Positions 11,323 through 21,190 of a DNA stretch of 64,000 bases are shown here, one piece after another. Every line of letters starts with the position of its first letter. Positions within the stretch are counted from its first letter, which is position 1. Below the pieces are notes generated by a model. The model searched no databases. It saw only the letters and a list, made by a program, of their open reading frames with translations, and was not told the DNA's origin. A program made the translations under genes and the position numbers. The DNA is from Codonopsis lanceolata (Eukaryota; Streptophyta; Magnoliopsida; Asterales; Campanulaceae): positions 6,580,767 to 6,644,766 of the forward strand of contig CM028382.1 in assembly GCA_013146195.2 (NCBI GenBank), in the 5' to 3' direction.

Positions 11323-12220
11323 TTATTTTTTTTCTGATAAGTACAGATATATTAGAAACAAGCGACTAATCAGGGGTCGCACCCTTTGTATACAGTCAAT
11401 AAAAATACTATAAAATAGTGAACCTATCTAAGAACTCAACAAAACAACTGTCCACTCTTTGAGTTCGATCTATACACCAGAATCTGATAGTTTCCACAAT
11501 GCGATCCTTAGATCTGTCTACATTCAGCTCAAAGTTCTCCAAGGCTCTACGATTACGTTCGGTCCATATACATCAACACACCACCAAAGGAGCAACTTCT
11601 CAAACATCTTTCTTCTTCTTTTTTCTCTTGTAAAAAGACCATTCGCAGAACATATCTTCCACTGTCCTGGGCATTACCCAAGCTATTTTGAACAAGCTGA
11701 AAATGTAGTCCCACAAAACCCTGGCTACAGGACAATGTAACAGCAAATGAGCAAATGATTCACTGTTTCTTCATCGTTCTTGCATATTTAGCACCAATTC
11801 ACAAAAAGTCTTCTTTCTTTTTATCAAATTATCTCCAGTCAAAAGAGCTTCAAGCGCTGCCTCCCATGCAAAGAACGCCACCCTACTTGGCGACTTCGAC
11901 TTCCAGATGATCTCCCACGGAAAAGCCGACTCTCTCTTTTTGATAAGGCTTCATAGCAGGATTTCACTGTGAAATTCCTGTCCTCTCCCACAAGACCCTA
12001 TCAAGATCAACATGAGTGCCATACAGAATTTTGAACAGCTGCTCTATTTCTCCAAACTCCCAATCCTGCGCATGTCTCCTGCTCCTTGGACCATCGAACG
12101 TACCAGCACATCCTCATCCTCGGCAAGGGAAAAAAGATTAGGAAATCTTCGACTCACCATTTATCCTTCCAAAACCTAATTGAGCTTCCTTTACCAACCT
12201 CAAAAGAAATGTATTTAACT
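11323..12220 (-). mobile_element. 5'-truncated LINE (L1-type), minus strand
   Basis: A perfect 15-bp direct repeat, aagtgagaacagatt, flanks it at 11308-11322 and 12221-12235, as expected of a LINE target-site duplication. A T-run at 11323-11333 is the complement of the poly(A) tail. Read on the minus strand it encodes the C-terminal part of a plant L1 ORF2, the zf-RVT region: KSPSRVAFFAWEAALEALLT, LLLHCPVARVLWDY, VCWCIWTERNRR. Stops and frameshifts interrupt it. The reverse transcriptase and endonuclease are absent, so this is a dead-on-arrival copy. Confidence 0.93.
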
Positions 12221-12720
12221 AAGTGAGAACAGATTGCGCTTACCATAGGTTAAAGAATACTGCAGGTGAAACAGCATTTGAGATAAATATGAATTGCTTA
12301 ACAAGAAACATTGCAGCCAATGATGTCGACACCACCCTAAAGGAAATGGCTTTTTTATAAAAAATAAAAAATAAATTCTTATGCTTCACATGCATACAAG
12401 TATATATTATTGTTCTACTTGCCAGTTTGGTGCACTTTATGCTCAAAAATAGATTTTCTACAGGGATAGTCACACGCTGGGCAGAGACGTAAAAGAGAAG
12501 GATGCGGCTGTCACGCGTCATGGTAGACAGAACGTTAAGATTGGCAGGGGCACGTGGGTTGTCAAGGGTTCAAATTTCAAATCTGCTAATACAAACGGTG
12601 TAGTTTTAGGGAGCAATTAAAACTGTGTTCCATAAGGGTGAGAGTAGTGGGCTGAAAAGTGGGCCTTTTGAAGGCCCAAAAGGGAAAAAAGTTTTGCCAA
12701 CAGATTAACCTGGTAGCAAT

Positions 12721-13748
12721 GTGGGTGAGTCACTGAATAAGGATGAAGTGGGTTATGCTAGTGGACCTTTTCCTTCCAGCTCCGAAGGAAACTTCAAAGC
12801 CCACCAAAAGAGGCCGGAAGATAAGAGGTACTCAGACGGGATTTTGGACGAGGATAGGGGGACGCAGCCGTCGATGCACTCGCATATGACCGACTCAAAT
12901 GGCAAAGGGTTCGTTCCAAGTGAAGACGGCTGCTTAGCAACAGGAGCAGTTTCTATGGGAGTCGAGGTAGGGGCAGAGTCTTAATGCTGAGACAACCTAG
13001 CTCCCAGAAGGATCCAGAGTTCAAAGTGAGGACTCAATCTGGAACTAGTGGGGAAGTGTCCGTCCCAGAGGATGTTTTAGGCACTGCAGATAAAGAAGCT
13101 TCAAAGGATAGGGAGACGCAGCCTTCGATGGACTCGCCTATGACTGGCTCAAATGGAGATGGGTCTGTTCCGAGTGAAGACGGTTGCGAAGTGTCAGGAG
13201 GAGCAGATTCTACGGGAGTCGAGGTAGGGGAAAGACATAATGCTGTGATGACTAGCCAGGAGGATCTGGAATTCGAAGTGAGGACTCATTCTGATAATGG
13301 TGGGGAAGCGCATGTCCCAGCGTTTGTATCGGGCACCACAGATAAAGAAGCTTCAAAGGACATCACAGTGCGTGTAATGCATCAAGAAGGCTCTCAAGAA
13401 GAGCCAATTATTTCCTCTCCATTGGCTATGATTAGTCCTGATTCTATGTTAGTCGAAGAGTTGGGGTTGATTACTGATGATGAAAGTAACATTTCATTGT
13501 GGGTGAGTAGAAGATTAAAGGGCATAGGGAGATATGTAGGGGTGTCATGTGAAGGGTTTGAGGAAAAAATTGTAAAGCTGCTGATGGAAATTGACGTACG
13601 GAAGTCGATGGGGAATGATAATATTCAGAGTAAGAAAAAGACTCGGGTAAGGAGCAGCAGGGAGCTAAGGAATCTGAGTTGCAGTCTGAATTTTGATAGC
13701 GTGGATAGAAGGGGAGGGAAAGGATCATGCATCAATTCTCGAAGTTAA
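12721..13748 (+). pseudogene. LINE ORF1 remnant
   Basis: This is the tail of an ORF1-like frame upstream of the endonuclease, in two pieces (12721-12984 and 12984-13748). It is acidic and serine-rich, and its central part is duplicated (see the repeat at 12853). The N-terminal RNA-binding domain and CCHC knuckle usual for plant L1 ORF1 are not seen, so ORF1 is either 5'-truncated or too decayed to recognise. The end is basic (KKKTRVRSSRELRN) and overlaps the endonuclease frame, as in other plant L1 elements. Function in retrotransposition (RNA binding) is inferred from position only. Confidence 0.65.
12853..13360 (+). repeat. Two tandem 254-bp units inside LINE ORF1
   Basis: The units start at 12853 and 13107 with the same 'gatagggxgacgcagcc' block and both end near 'gataaagaagcttcaaagga'. 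Translations keep the order QPSM-S-MT-SNG, VPSEDGC, GVEVG, VRT-S, DKEASKD. Because 254 is not a multiple of three, the duplication itself or a later indel breaks the frame between units. Confidence 0.85.
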
Positions 13749-13750
13749 TA

Positions 13751-14484
13751 ATGCATATTAGGATCATCTCTTGGAATGTGAGGGGAATTAATGATTTGTC
13801 AAAAAGGCTAGAGATTAAAGCATTGTTAAGAAGATGGAAACCTCATGTAATTTGTCAGCAGGAAACTAAACTTGTTTCAGTGGACAGAAGGTTGATTATG
13901 AGTGTGGGAGGGAATCAGTGGTCTGACTGGGAACATCTGTATGCAATCGGATCAGCGGGAGGTATTCTGGTCATGTGGGATAGTCGAGTTTTGACTCGGG
14001 TGGGGTCGGTATTTGGTGTACACTCTGTCTCTTGCCTGTTCGAAGGAGTGTCAAACGATTTGCGGTAGATTTTTTTCTTGGGGTGTATGGGCCTTGTGCA
14101 GATGCGGATCGAGTAACTTTGTGGGATGAACCGAAAGATGTGTTCCTAAAATGGAATTACCCTGGTGCATGGGGGGGGGACTTCAACGTGGTCAGATTTC
14201 TGGATGAAAGTACTGGGGCAAAGGTATTCTCGCAGGCTATGATGGAGTTCAATAAATTTATTAATGAGATGGAATTAGTTGATCCAATTTTTGGTGTCCA
14301 TGAGTTGGGTCGAGTGCTTCGGGGGGATCTTTCACTCGTGCCTGCCGGGGGTAGTCTCGGATCATACCCCGTTGCAATTGGAATGTGGAGGGATGATTAA
14401 AGGGAAGCCCCTTTTCGGTTCGAGATTATGTGGTTAGATCATCTGGGTTTCTTGGAATGGTTTAAAGGGAGATAAAACTTTTAT
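13751..14484 (+). pseudogene. LINE endonuclease domain (APE-like), broken
   Basis: An apurinic/apyrimidinic-type endonuclease, the domain that nicks target DNA to prime reverse transcription. Visible motifs are IRIISWNVRG at the N-terminus, CQQETKL with the catalytic glutamate, GDFNVV, and SDHTPLQLE (about 14350-14376, in another frame) with the final catalytic D-H pair. The frame shifts near 14040, 14340 and 14400, and a stop lies just before the insertion at 14485. Coding resumes after 15953 with VPEDPCFRFARKLK, the normal linker toward reverse transcriptase. Confidence 0.88.
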
Positions 14485-15944
14485 TTAGGTCTTCCTCTTG
14501 GGGCTGCTTCAAATAGCAAGAACATTTGGAACTCGATTATTGAAAGGTTCGAGCGAAGATTTGCTGGTTGGAAGAAGCAATACTTGTCGAAAGGCGGTAG
14601 ATTGACTCTCATGAAGAGTACTCTTTCTAACTTGCCTACGTATTATATGACGGTGTTTGGTTTGCCTGCTTCTGTGGGTAAGAGGCTAGAGAAAATGGAG
14701 AGAGATTTTCTTTGGGAGGGACATTCGGTGCAGAGGAAGTATCATTTGGTTAAATGGGAGACGGTGTGCCTAAATTTGAGTAATGGAGGCTTAGGTATTA
14801 AGAATCTTAAGGTTTTTAATGAAACTCTTATTGGTAAATGGCTGTGGAAATTCCTAAGCGAGGATGATACTCTGTGGAAGGTGGTTCTGGGAAAATATGG
14901 GGAGGGGGTGAACAGGTGGACTCCCAATGAGGTTAAATTGTCGTACGGGGTGAGCGTGTGGAAGGGCATTAGGAAAAAAATGGGACTTGTTTAAAAGGTG
15001 GAGTTCTTTCGAAGTTGGTAAGGGGGAGTCAATTTGTTTTTGGAAGGATAAGTTGTGTGGTGATATGGAGTTGCGTAGAGTCTTTCCCACGCTGTACAAC
15101 ATAGCTAGGAATAAAGATTAGACGGTTAATTCGGTAGAGCAGGTTGTAGATGGAGTAATCACCAGGAATCCAACCTTTAGGAGAAATCTCCAAGACTGGG
15201 AGATGGATTCTTTGGGACAGCTTTTCGAGTTTCCGTGTAATCAGAAAGTCAGTGGCAATGGGGAGGATATAGCAGTGTGGGAGGGGGAGAATAAAAAGAC
15301 TTTCTCAGTCAGATCTTTCTACCAGAAGTTTAGGGGCACCGAAGGATTTTTTCCGTGGAGTAACGTTTGGAAAACCAAGGCCCCTACCAGAGTGAGTTTC
15401 TTTATGTGGGAAGCCGTCAATGAAGCACTTCTAACAAGCGACAATTTGCGGATCAGGAATTTTTTTTACATTAATTGGTGTTTCTTATGCAAGGCGGACG
15501 AGGAAAACGTAAACCACGTTCTGTTACATTGTCCAGTTGCCAGGAGGATCTGGGATTTTGTCTTCAATCTGTTCCAGATTAGCTGGTGATGCCCAGATCT
15601 GTGAGACACTTGATGGAAAGCTGGGCTTTGTATAAAAGGAAAAGGAAAAATGTCATCTGGGAAGTGGCTCCTATGGCAGTTTGCTGGACTATCTGGAAGG
15701 AAAGAAGCAGAAGATGCTTCGAGAATGAAGAGAGGAAGGTGGAGGAGATCCAGAAGACGATAATGCAGTCATTGCTCTTTTGGTGTCATGAGCTGCAAGA
15801 GCAGGGAGGTAATCCTTTTGTAGAGTTTGTGGATAATATCTCTTTTGTAAAGCAACCGGCTTGTATACATCCTGTGTACATAGGCGCGTCTCCTATTTGG
15901 ACGCCATTAATACTATCTTTACTTATCAAAAAAAAAAAAAAAAA
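14485..15944 (+). mobile_element. 5'-truncated LINE inserted into the larger LINE
   Basis: It begins inside the reverse transcriptase C-terminus (LGLPLGAAS) and continues through SKGGRLTLMKSTLSNLPTY, GGLGIKNLKVF, the zf-RVT block (KAPTRVSFFMWEAVNEALLT, CFLCKADEENVNHVLLHCP) and a characteristic tail with 'tgtgtacatagg', ending in a 17-base poly(A) at 15928-15944. The flanks share aaaacttttat (14474-14484) and aaaaccttttat (15941-15952), a near-perfect target-site duplication. It belongs to the same family as its host, so without the junction evidence the pair would look like one element with an internal deletion. Confidence 0.88.
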
Positions 15945-15952
15945 CCTTTTAT

Positions 15953-17187
15953 GGAGTGCCAGAAGATCCTTGCTTCCGGTTTGCTAGAAAACTCAAGTTA
16001 CTGAAAGAGGACCTTAAGGTGTGGAATAAAGAGGTCTTCGGTAATATTAATTCTAAATTGAAGGAGGCTCTGGAAGAAGTGAGACCGTTAGATGAGAAAG
16101 AAGGGTTGGAGGGGTCTTGGTGTCGAGGAGTCTGCGGTGGGGGTGGCAATTCGTGCTATCCTGTGGTGTTCGTGTCTCACTATCGTGTTTTCATATTATC
16201 TATTTTATTAGATCATAAATATAACAATAAATATTATTTTGAATATATTAACAATTTCATGTCTTTCATGTCGTGATTCATGTTGTGTCGTGTCAGTCAT
16301 TGCCACCCCTCTGCTCGACTCGTAGGGTGTCTTTAAAATCAGAAATCCAAAGGTTGCTAAGGAGCGAAGAAATTAGTTGGAGGCAAAAATCCTGGATTCA
16401 ATGGCTGCGAGAGGGGGACAATAATACAAAAAAAAATCATCTGATGGCGAACGCTCACAAACAAGCTAATCAGATTCGCAAGGTAAGAATTAATGGAGTC
16501 ATGTTAGAAGATGTAGCTGAAGTTAAGGAAGGCATAGCAGGATTTTACAAAGGTTTGTAAACGGAAAGCAGAGATTGGCAACTTAGGTTGGATGGGGTTC
16601 AGTTCCAGTCTCTCAGGGCAGATGATAGGGATGCACTGGAATTTCCGTTCACAGAGGAGGAGGTTTGGTCTGTAGTCAGGATTATGAAAGGAGATAAAGC
16701 ACCGGGCCTGATGGTTTTCCTATCGTTTTCTTTCAGTTTTGCTGGGAGGCTATTAAAGACGAGGTGATGGCAGTCTTTCATTTCTTCTATGCTCACAAGA
16801 GGTTTGAAAAGAGTGTAAATGCCTCGTTTTTAGCTCTCATTCCGAAGAAACTTGGAGCGGAAGATATTAAAGATTTTAGACCAATCAGTCTGATTGGAGG
16901 GACAAGATCATTGCGAAAGTACTGTCAGTTCATCTCAGGAAGGTTTTGGGAAAGCTTATTTCTGAATCTCAACGCGCATTTGTGGGAGGGCGACGGATCA
17001 CAGAGGCAGATTTGATTGCAAACGAGGCAGTAGATTCAAGGATGAGATGTGAAGAGCAGAGGTTGATTTGTAAACTTGATATCGAAAAGGCCTACGACCA
17101 CGTCAATTGGGACTTTCTAATGTATATGTTATCCAGAATGAGTTTTGGTGAAAGGTGGAGGGAATGGATTCATTTTTGCATCTCTAC
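15953..17187 (+). pseudogene. LINE linker and N-terminal half of reverse transcriptase
   Basis: Continues the host LINE after the nested LINE. It reads the KLKLLKEDLKVWNKEVFGN linker, then RVSLKSEIQRLL, SWIQWLREGDNN, and the reverse transcriptase blocks NASFLALIPKK, DFRPISLIGG, SQRAFVGGRRI and LDIEKAYDHVNW. The aspartate in the last block is a catalytic residue. The hAT MITE at 16139-16309 and several frameshifts (near 16560, 16710 and 16940) interrupt it. It stops within CISTK at the hAT-like insertion and resumes at 20754. Confidence 0.9.
16139..16309. mobile_element. 171-bp hAT-type MITE inside the LINE
   Basis: The ends are inverted copies, gggggtggcaat and, read inward from the right, ggggtggcaatg, followed by further matching cgtg/cacg-rich sequence. 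Candidate 8-bp duplications tctgcggt (16131-16138) and tctgctcg (16310-16317) share five bases, consistent with an old insertion. Internally AT-rich, no coding capacity. The LINE linker reads on across it into RRVSLKSE. Confidence 0.75.
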
Positions 17188-17491
17188 TAAGCCTGTCAAT
17201 TTTAACCCATTACCCATGAACCCACCCCACCCAACCCACTAATTACCCAACCCAACCCATTAATAAAATAAATTTAAATGGGTTACCCAGCTTAACCCAT
17301 TTAATTTTATGGGTTAAGTTGGGTTGAACCCACTAACCTGAATAAACCCGATAATTGAAAGTGAAACTAATCGTGAAAACCCTAAACCTAGGTCTCGTTC
17401 CTCTCTCTCTCTCCATCAACGACCACAGGCGGCAGGCAATTTCCTTCCCCACTCCGGCCTCCTACTCCTTCGCGCCGTCCGTCTTGATGTC

Positions 17492-17677
17492 TTCCTCCCC
17501 GGCCACGTCAACGGGCAGTACATTATTGAAGGCCTCTCGTCTGGATTCATGTTCGTGCTCGGTGACCTAGGGGTCGTTCTTATGGACCTTTCACTTGATC
17601 GGAACCGGGCCAAGAGCATCAAGATCTCATTTGCCTCTGCTGGTATCTCCTTTGTTGTCATTGCCTATGTGAATTAG
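17492..17677 (+). pseudogene. OSTC-like oligosaccharyltransferase subunit fragment
   Basis: The frame reads about 61 residues to a stop, opening FLPGHVNGQYIIEGLSSGF, then FVLGDLGVVLMDLSLD, then a second hydrophobic stretch ending VVIAYVN. This corresponds to the C-terminal half of OSTC (DC2), a membrane subunit of the ER oligosaccharyltransferase that N-glycosylates nascent proteins: the VNGQYI.EGL.S.F core and the two membrane helices are recognisable. The N-terminal helix and the final residues of the family are missing. No introns remain in the fragment. It lies inside the hAT-like element and is best read as a captured piece. A less conserved stretch upstream (17400-17490), with a CT-rich run at 17400-17413, may derive from the same locus. 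Confidence 0.75.
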
Positions 17678-17710
17678 TAGGAAATTGGAGTGTGAATTAG
17701 TAGGAAATTG
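17668..17710 (+). repeat. 20-bp direct repeat at a capture junction
   Basis: The 20 bases starting tgtgaattag and ending gaaattg occur at 17668-17687 and again at 17691-17710 with a 3-base spacer. The first copy includes the stop of the OSTC-like fragment; the RNase H fragment starts shortly after the second. Short duplications of this kind are typical of repair or template-switch junctions. Confidence 0.85.
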
Positions 17711-17768
17711 TGTATCTCCTCAATTTCTAGGAACCTGTATCACAGTTTTGCCATTTAATTTGTCTCTT

Positions 17769-17957
17769 CCAGAAGATGGCCTCGTCAAGCTCAATACTGT
17801 TGCTAGTGTGATAGGAGAGGACAACCGAAATGCCATAGGTTGTGTTTTGCGAAATATTGAAGGAAGATGGATAGAAAGTTTTTATGGGAAAATAGGAAGT
17901 AGCTCAATCATTTTTGCAAAATTATGGGCTATTAGGGAAAGCATTGGAAGAGCTTAG
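17769..17957 (+). pseudogene. RNase H-like (RVT_3) fragment
   Basis: The frame reads PEDGLVKLNTVASVIGED, then AIGCVLRNIEGRWIESF, then AKLWAIRESIGRA and a stop. This is the pattern of the plant RVT_3-type RNase H domain found in L1-related ORFs and their domesticated relatives: VKLNTDG, GGV.RD..G.W and AELWA. The first catalytic aspartate position (NTDG) is changed to NTVA. It is a partial domain, lies just downstream of the OSTC-like piece, and does not belong to the surrounding LINE's reading frame. Confidence 0.7.
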
Positions 17958-18112
17958 AAAGAAGGGTGTCAGAGATTCATGTTGAATTAATCTAGCTCTC
18001 TAGCTAACTGTAGTGAAATAATTCAATGATGTTTCAAATAAAGAAACAAAATTCACCAATTAATCACACTAAGAAAATAAATAACTTTGAAAAAGAAAAC
18101 CAAAAAGCTCCT

Positions 18113-18122
18113 CTATAAATAG
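18113..18122 (+). promoter_or_regulatory. TATA box of the captured aspartic protease fragment
   Basis: ctataaatag is a canonical plant TATA box, preceded by AT-rich sequence and followed within about 25-60 bases by the start region of the CDR1-like frame. It appears to have travelled with that fragment. Confidence 0.5.
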
Positions 18123-18144
18123 CTACAACCTTAGTCCCGTTAGA

Positions 18145-18400
18145 ATGCACCCCTCCTTAATTTTCTGTCTTATAATCAAACAATCCCTTGGCAGGTATCA
18201 CTCTGTGTTCTGTTTCTTGGTTTTTGGCTTCTCTCATCTTCTATTTATCCATTCCTTTGTCAATGCTAAGATTGATCATAGTTTCACCATTGATCTTATC
18301 CATCGTAACTCCAAATTTTCGCTCATATTCTCGAGTCAACCGTTTCCATCAATCATTGATCGTACATTTGTACTGTTAAGTGTTAACTATTATCACTTAT
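18145..18400 (+). pseudogene. N-terminal exon fragment of a CDR1-like aspartic protease
   Basis: The frame begins at an ATG after the TATA box and reads a hydrophobic signal-peptide-like segment (FCFLVFGFSHLLFIHSFV). It continues into AKIDHSFTIDLIHRNSKF, a close match to the conserved propeptide start (F.-D-LIHR-S) of plant CDR1-type, A1-family aspartic proteases, which are secreted and linked to defence and development. The catalytic DTG and DSG motifs are absent because the fragment ends after the propeptide region. No intact protease is present. Inferred to have been captured with its promoter by the hAT-like element. Confidence 0.65.
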
Positions 18401-18534
18401 TGGATATGAATGTTCTTTATAATGTTTAGAAGGTGGAGCTTTATCAATTGCAGTTTCCACGTAAATTCGTTGGCATTCTCTTACAGTCTTACTTACACTA
18501 TATAATTACTTGCCCCGAATGTCTGTGTGTGTTA

Positions 18535-18890
18535 GTTCAGTTGGAGGTGCAAATTTAGATTGTTAATACACTGAAAAATGGGTGTATGTGTGTCCAGTGT
18601 GAGTGTCAGTTCAATAGGATTGCAAGTTTAGCGACTACTAGGCTGTAAATACCCTCAAATATGGGGTGTCTCTGTATGTCCGCATGAACAAGTTCAATAA
18701 GACTTGTAAGGTAGTTATTACTAGGCTGTAGATACCTGAATACCTGAAAATGTTTGCATGTGTTCGAGTGAGACCAATGGGACTTGATAGCATAGCTACT
18801 ACTTGGGTGTAACTACCGTTGATACGTGTGTTGGTGAGACAGTTCAATGATACTTGCTAACTTAGCTACTGGGTTTAGGTTGTGAATAGC
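18535..18890 (+). repeat. Degenerate tandem repeat, about 70-87 bp units
   Basis: Four to five imperfect units share the order 'gttcaat..gacttg', 'agctactac..ggtgta' and 'atacc'. Clear unit starts lie near 18608, 18692, 18774 and 18841. The units are strongly diverged, suggesting an old minisatellite inside the hAT-like element. Confidence 0.7.
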
Positions 18891-20295
18891 AGGCAAAGAT
18901 TTGGTGTTACCGGTGAATTCTAATTTGCTTGTACCAGTAGGCAGCGTTAGGGGAGGACTGCACCTAGGAATAAATATAGCAAGAAGTTTGTTATAGTTAC
19001 CCCTTTCCTTAGCAGGATCAGGAATAAACAAAGAAGAGAAGACACTATCAATTGCGATAAACAGTCCTCGGATGATCCAGTCTGATGGTTGTGCTAGAAG
19101 CTAATGAGGGATTATTGAATGTAACGGGGATGTTATAATCGCAGGGCCCTTGTATAGAGTCACGATGATTGCCCCTACAATTGATACTACAGTCCCAAGA
19201 GATTTAGCTAGGGTGCTGGGGATTCCACAATCTACTTTTTCCATCCTAAACCCAGAAACTTTAATCATATATTCATATGGATCTCAATTAAGGGTTCAGT
19301 CATCAAAATAAACAGTACTGAACAAATGATCATATGAATTATACCGAGAAAACAGCTGATTGTGTAAAGGCTAAAATATTTTGTTTTATATCTTTGATTA
19401 GATTAATAAGAGAACTTGCTATGTAGTACAATTTACTAACTCATAGATGGTATAATGTTACATAGAAAGAAACTATTATACAAGTCAAGGCACGAGAACT
19501 TTTTCTTCGCAACTACGATACACGAAGAAAATTAGAGCAGTAACTATCCCCGAATTTCCTGAAGCTTCACATGACAAAGTCAAAAGATGACTGGAGATAA
19601 CATTTTAAACTTAATTTGAGATTCAGATTCATAGTGAAAGGAGAGACTCTTACCTAAATAAGATTGCAAGAACAAAGGTAAATTTAAGTTTTTAGTAATT
19701 GAAATTGTTAGGCATGATGAAGATGATTTGGATGTAAGTTAAATTTAAGTTTTTAGTAATTGAAATTGTTTATGAATTTGTTTAAGATAGTTTTCTACTC
19801 ATATTTTAATTGTACTTGTGTAGGATTTTACCTGTGTTAAATTCCTTTTTACCCGTGTTAAATTCATGTATTAGATTGTAGTATTGTACATAGTCAATTT
19901 AATATTTGCTCTCATGTTTAAAAATTCAAATTACAAGAAATGCTGTCACACATTCGTTCCTATGGCAATTCATATTATGAGATATGTGGAGAATATGTTT
20001 GAATTTCAGAAGGCTTCTTGCAGTGTAACACCCTTCGCTAACCATGCTTTTGAAGTTGAGACACATCATATTTAATGGGAAACTTCAAGGCAGTGATTGT
20101 GTACCAGTGAAATCTCTAACTCATACTCAAAATCATGTGGATTTGCAAGATTTAGATTTAGATTTTAGATTTTAGATTTTAGGTACATGATAGTAACAAT
20201 CGGTGTGGAAATATTCATTTGTAGGGCTAGTTCTGTGATGTAATTTGTACTGTTCAATGTTGTAGTCCTGTTAAGAAATGTTCAAGTAGATATAT
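18891..20295. other. Unassigned interior of the hAT-like element
   Basis: About 1.4 kb with no recognised gene. Short frames on both strands do not resemble known families. A small local repeat, 'agatttagattttagattt', lies near 20149-20180. The part after 19.3 kb is AT-rich. Confidence 0.4.
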
Positions 20296-20605
20296 GTTTT
20301 TGTTTATCTTCGACATGACTCTGTTTCAATTCTTATGGATGATGTTTCGTTGTTTAATGTGTTGGGGGTATATTTTATTTATATACGAATGACTTGAAGT
20401 TCAAATGGGTTCGCCTGTCTTAACCCGACCTATTTGACCCGTTTATTATTTTTGGGTTTGTACCATGTCGCATCGCGACCCTGATGAGAAATGTCTGAAA
20501 TATATTTTGTTTATTTTTGACATGAACATTTTCTGCACTTTGATTAAATTCTTATGAACAATGTTTCGTTATTTAATGTGTTGGGGGTATATTTTATTTA
20601 TTTAT
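20296..20605. repeat. Subterminal tandem duplication in the hAT-like element
   Basis: Two blocks about 206 bp apart both read 'tttgttta', 'gacatga', 'aattcttatg', 'atgtttcgtt' and 'gtgttgggggtatatttta' in order. Each is followed by sequence rich in 'gggtt' and 'aaccc'. Subterminal duplications are common in hAT-type elements, where transposase binds repeated motifs. Confidence 0.8.
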
Positions 20606-20753
20606 AAAAAAATAAAAAAACGGGTTAAAGTGGGTTGACCCGCTTTAACCCAACCCATTTATGACCCAACCCATTTAATATTTGGATTGTGGCAGGTCAT
20701 GACCCATTTCAACACATTACCCACTTCAACCCAACCCAATTGACACCCCTAAA

Positions 20754-21190
20754 TTCTCTACGGTGAAATTCTTGGTGTTAATCAATGGAGAACCCGCGGG
20801 TTTCTTTCCTAATTAGAGAGAATTACGCCAAGGAGACCCTCTATCTCCGCTTCTATTCATCGTAGTCATTGAAGCCCTGAGCAAAATCATGGATAGGGCA
20901 GTAGCCAATGGATTCACTCGAGGTTTTGATGTGCGCAGGGTCAGGGATGCAGAGGTGGTGATCTCTCATTTACTGTTTGTGGACGATACCTTAGTGTTTT
21001 GTAGGACAGAGGTGCGCTGGGTTACCTTCGTATGGTGCTACTTTTCTTTCCAGCAGCTTCAGGCCTGATGATCAATATTTCAAAAGAGTGAGCTTTATGC
21101 AGTCAGTAATGTGGGCAATGTTGACTCGTTGGCAGCTTTCTTAGGGTGCAAGACTGGTAGCCTCCCGACTTCTTATCTCGGACTTCCTCT
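20754..21190 (+). pseudogene. LINE reverse transcriptase, second half
   Basis: Resumes the host LINE after the hAT-like insertion: VKFLVLINGEPAGFF, then the RQGDPLSPLLF motif and the active-site block HLLFVDDTLVF (the F-V-D-D form seen in plant L1), followed by a decayed thumb region. A stop lies between GFF and RQGD, and the frame changes again near 21030 and 21150. The catalytic aspartates are kept, but the frame is not. Confidence 0.9.

Larger units (their letters stand above)
17188..20753. mobile_element. 3.6-kb hAT-like composite element carrying host gene fragments
   Basis: It interrupts the LINE reverse transcriptase between CIST and VKFLVLING, and the frame resumes across it. Flanks atctctac (17180-17187) and ttctctac (20754-20761) match at 7 of 8 positions. 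The ends are inverted (tgtcaatt cores) and both subterminal regions are packed with 'aacccaaccca' and its complement. No transposase is seen. Inside are an OSTC-like fragment, an RNase H fragment, a promoter plus first exon of an aspartic protease, a minisatellite-like block and a subterminal duplication. Family knowledge: non-autonomous hAT and Mutator elements can trap gene pieces. The hAT assignment rests on TSD length and end sequence. Confidence 0.78.

Noticed and set aside
14400..14500. Internal deletion of reverse transcriptase in a LINE ending at 15.94 kb
   Set aside because: The flanks aaaacttttat/aaaaccttttat and the collinear continuation at 15953 show a nested LINE insertion instead.
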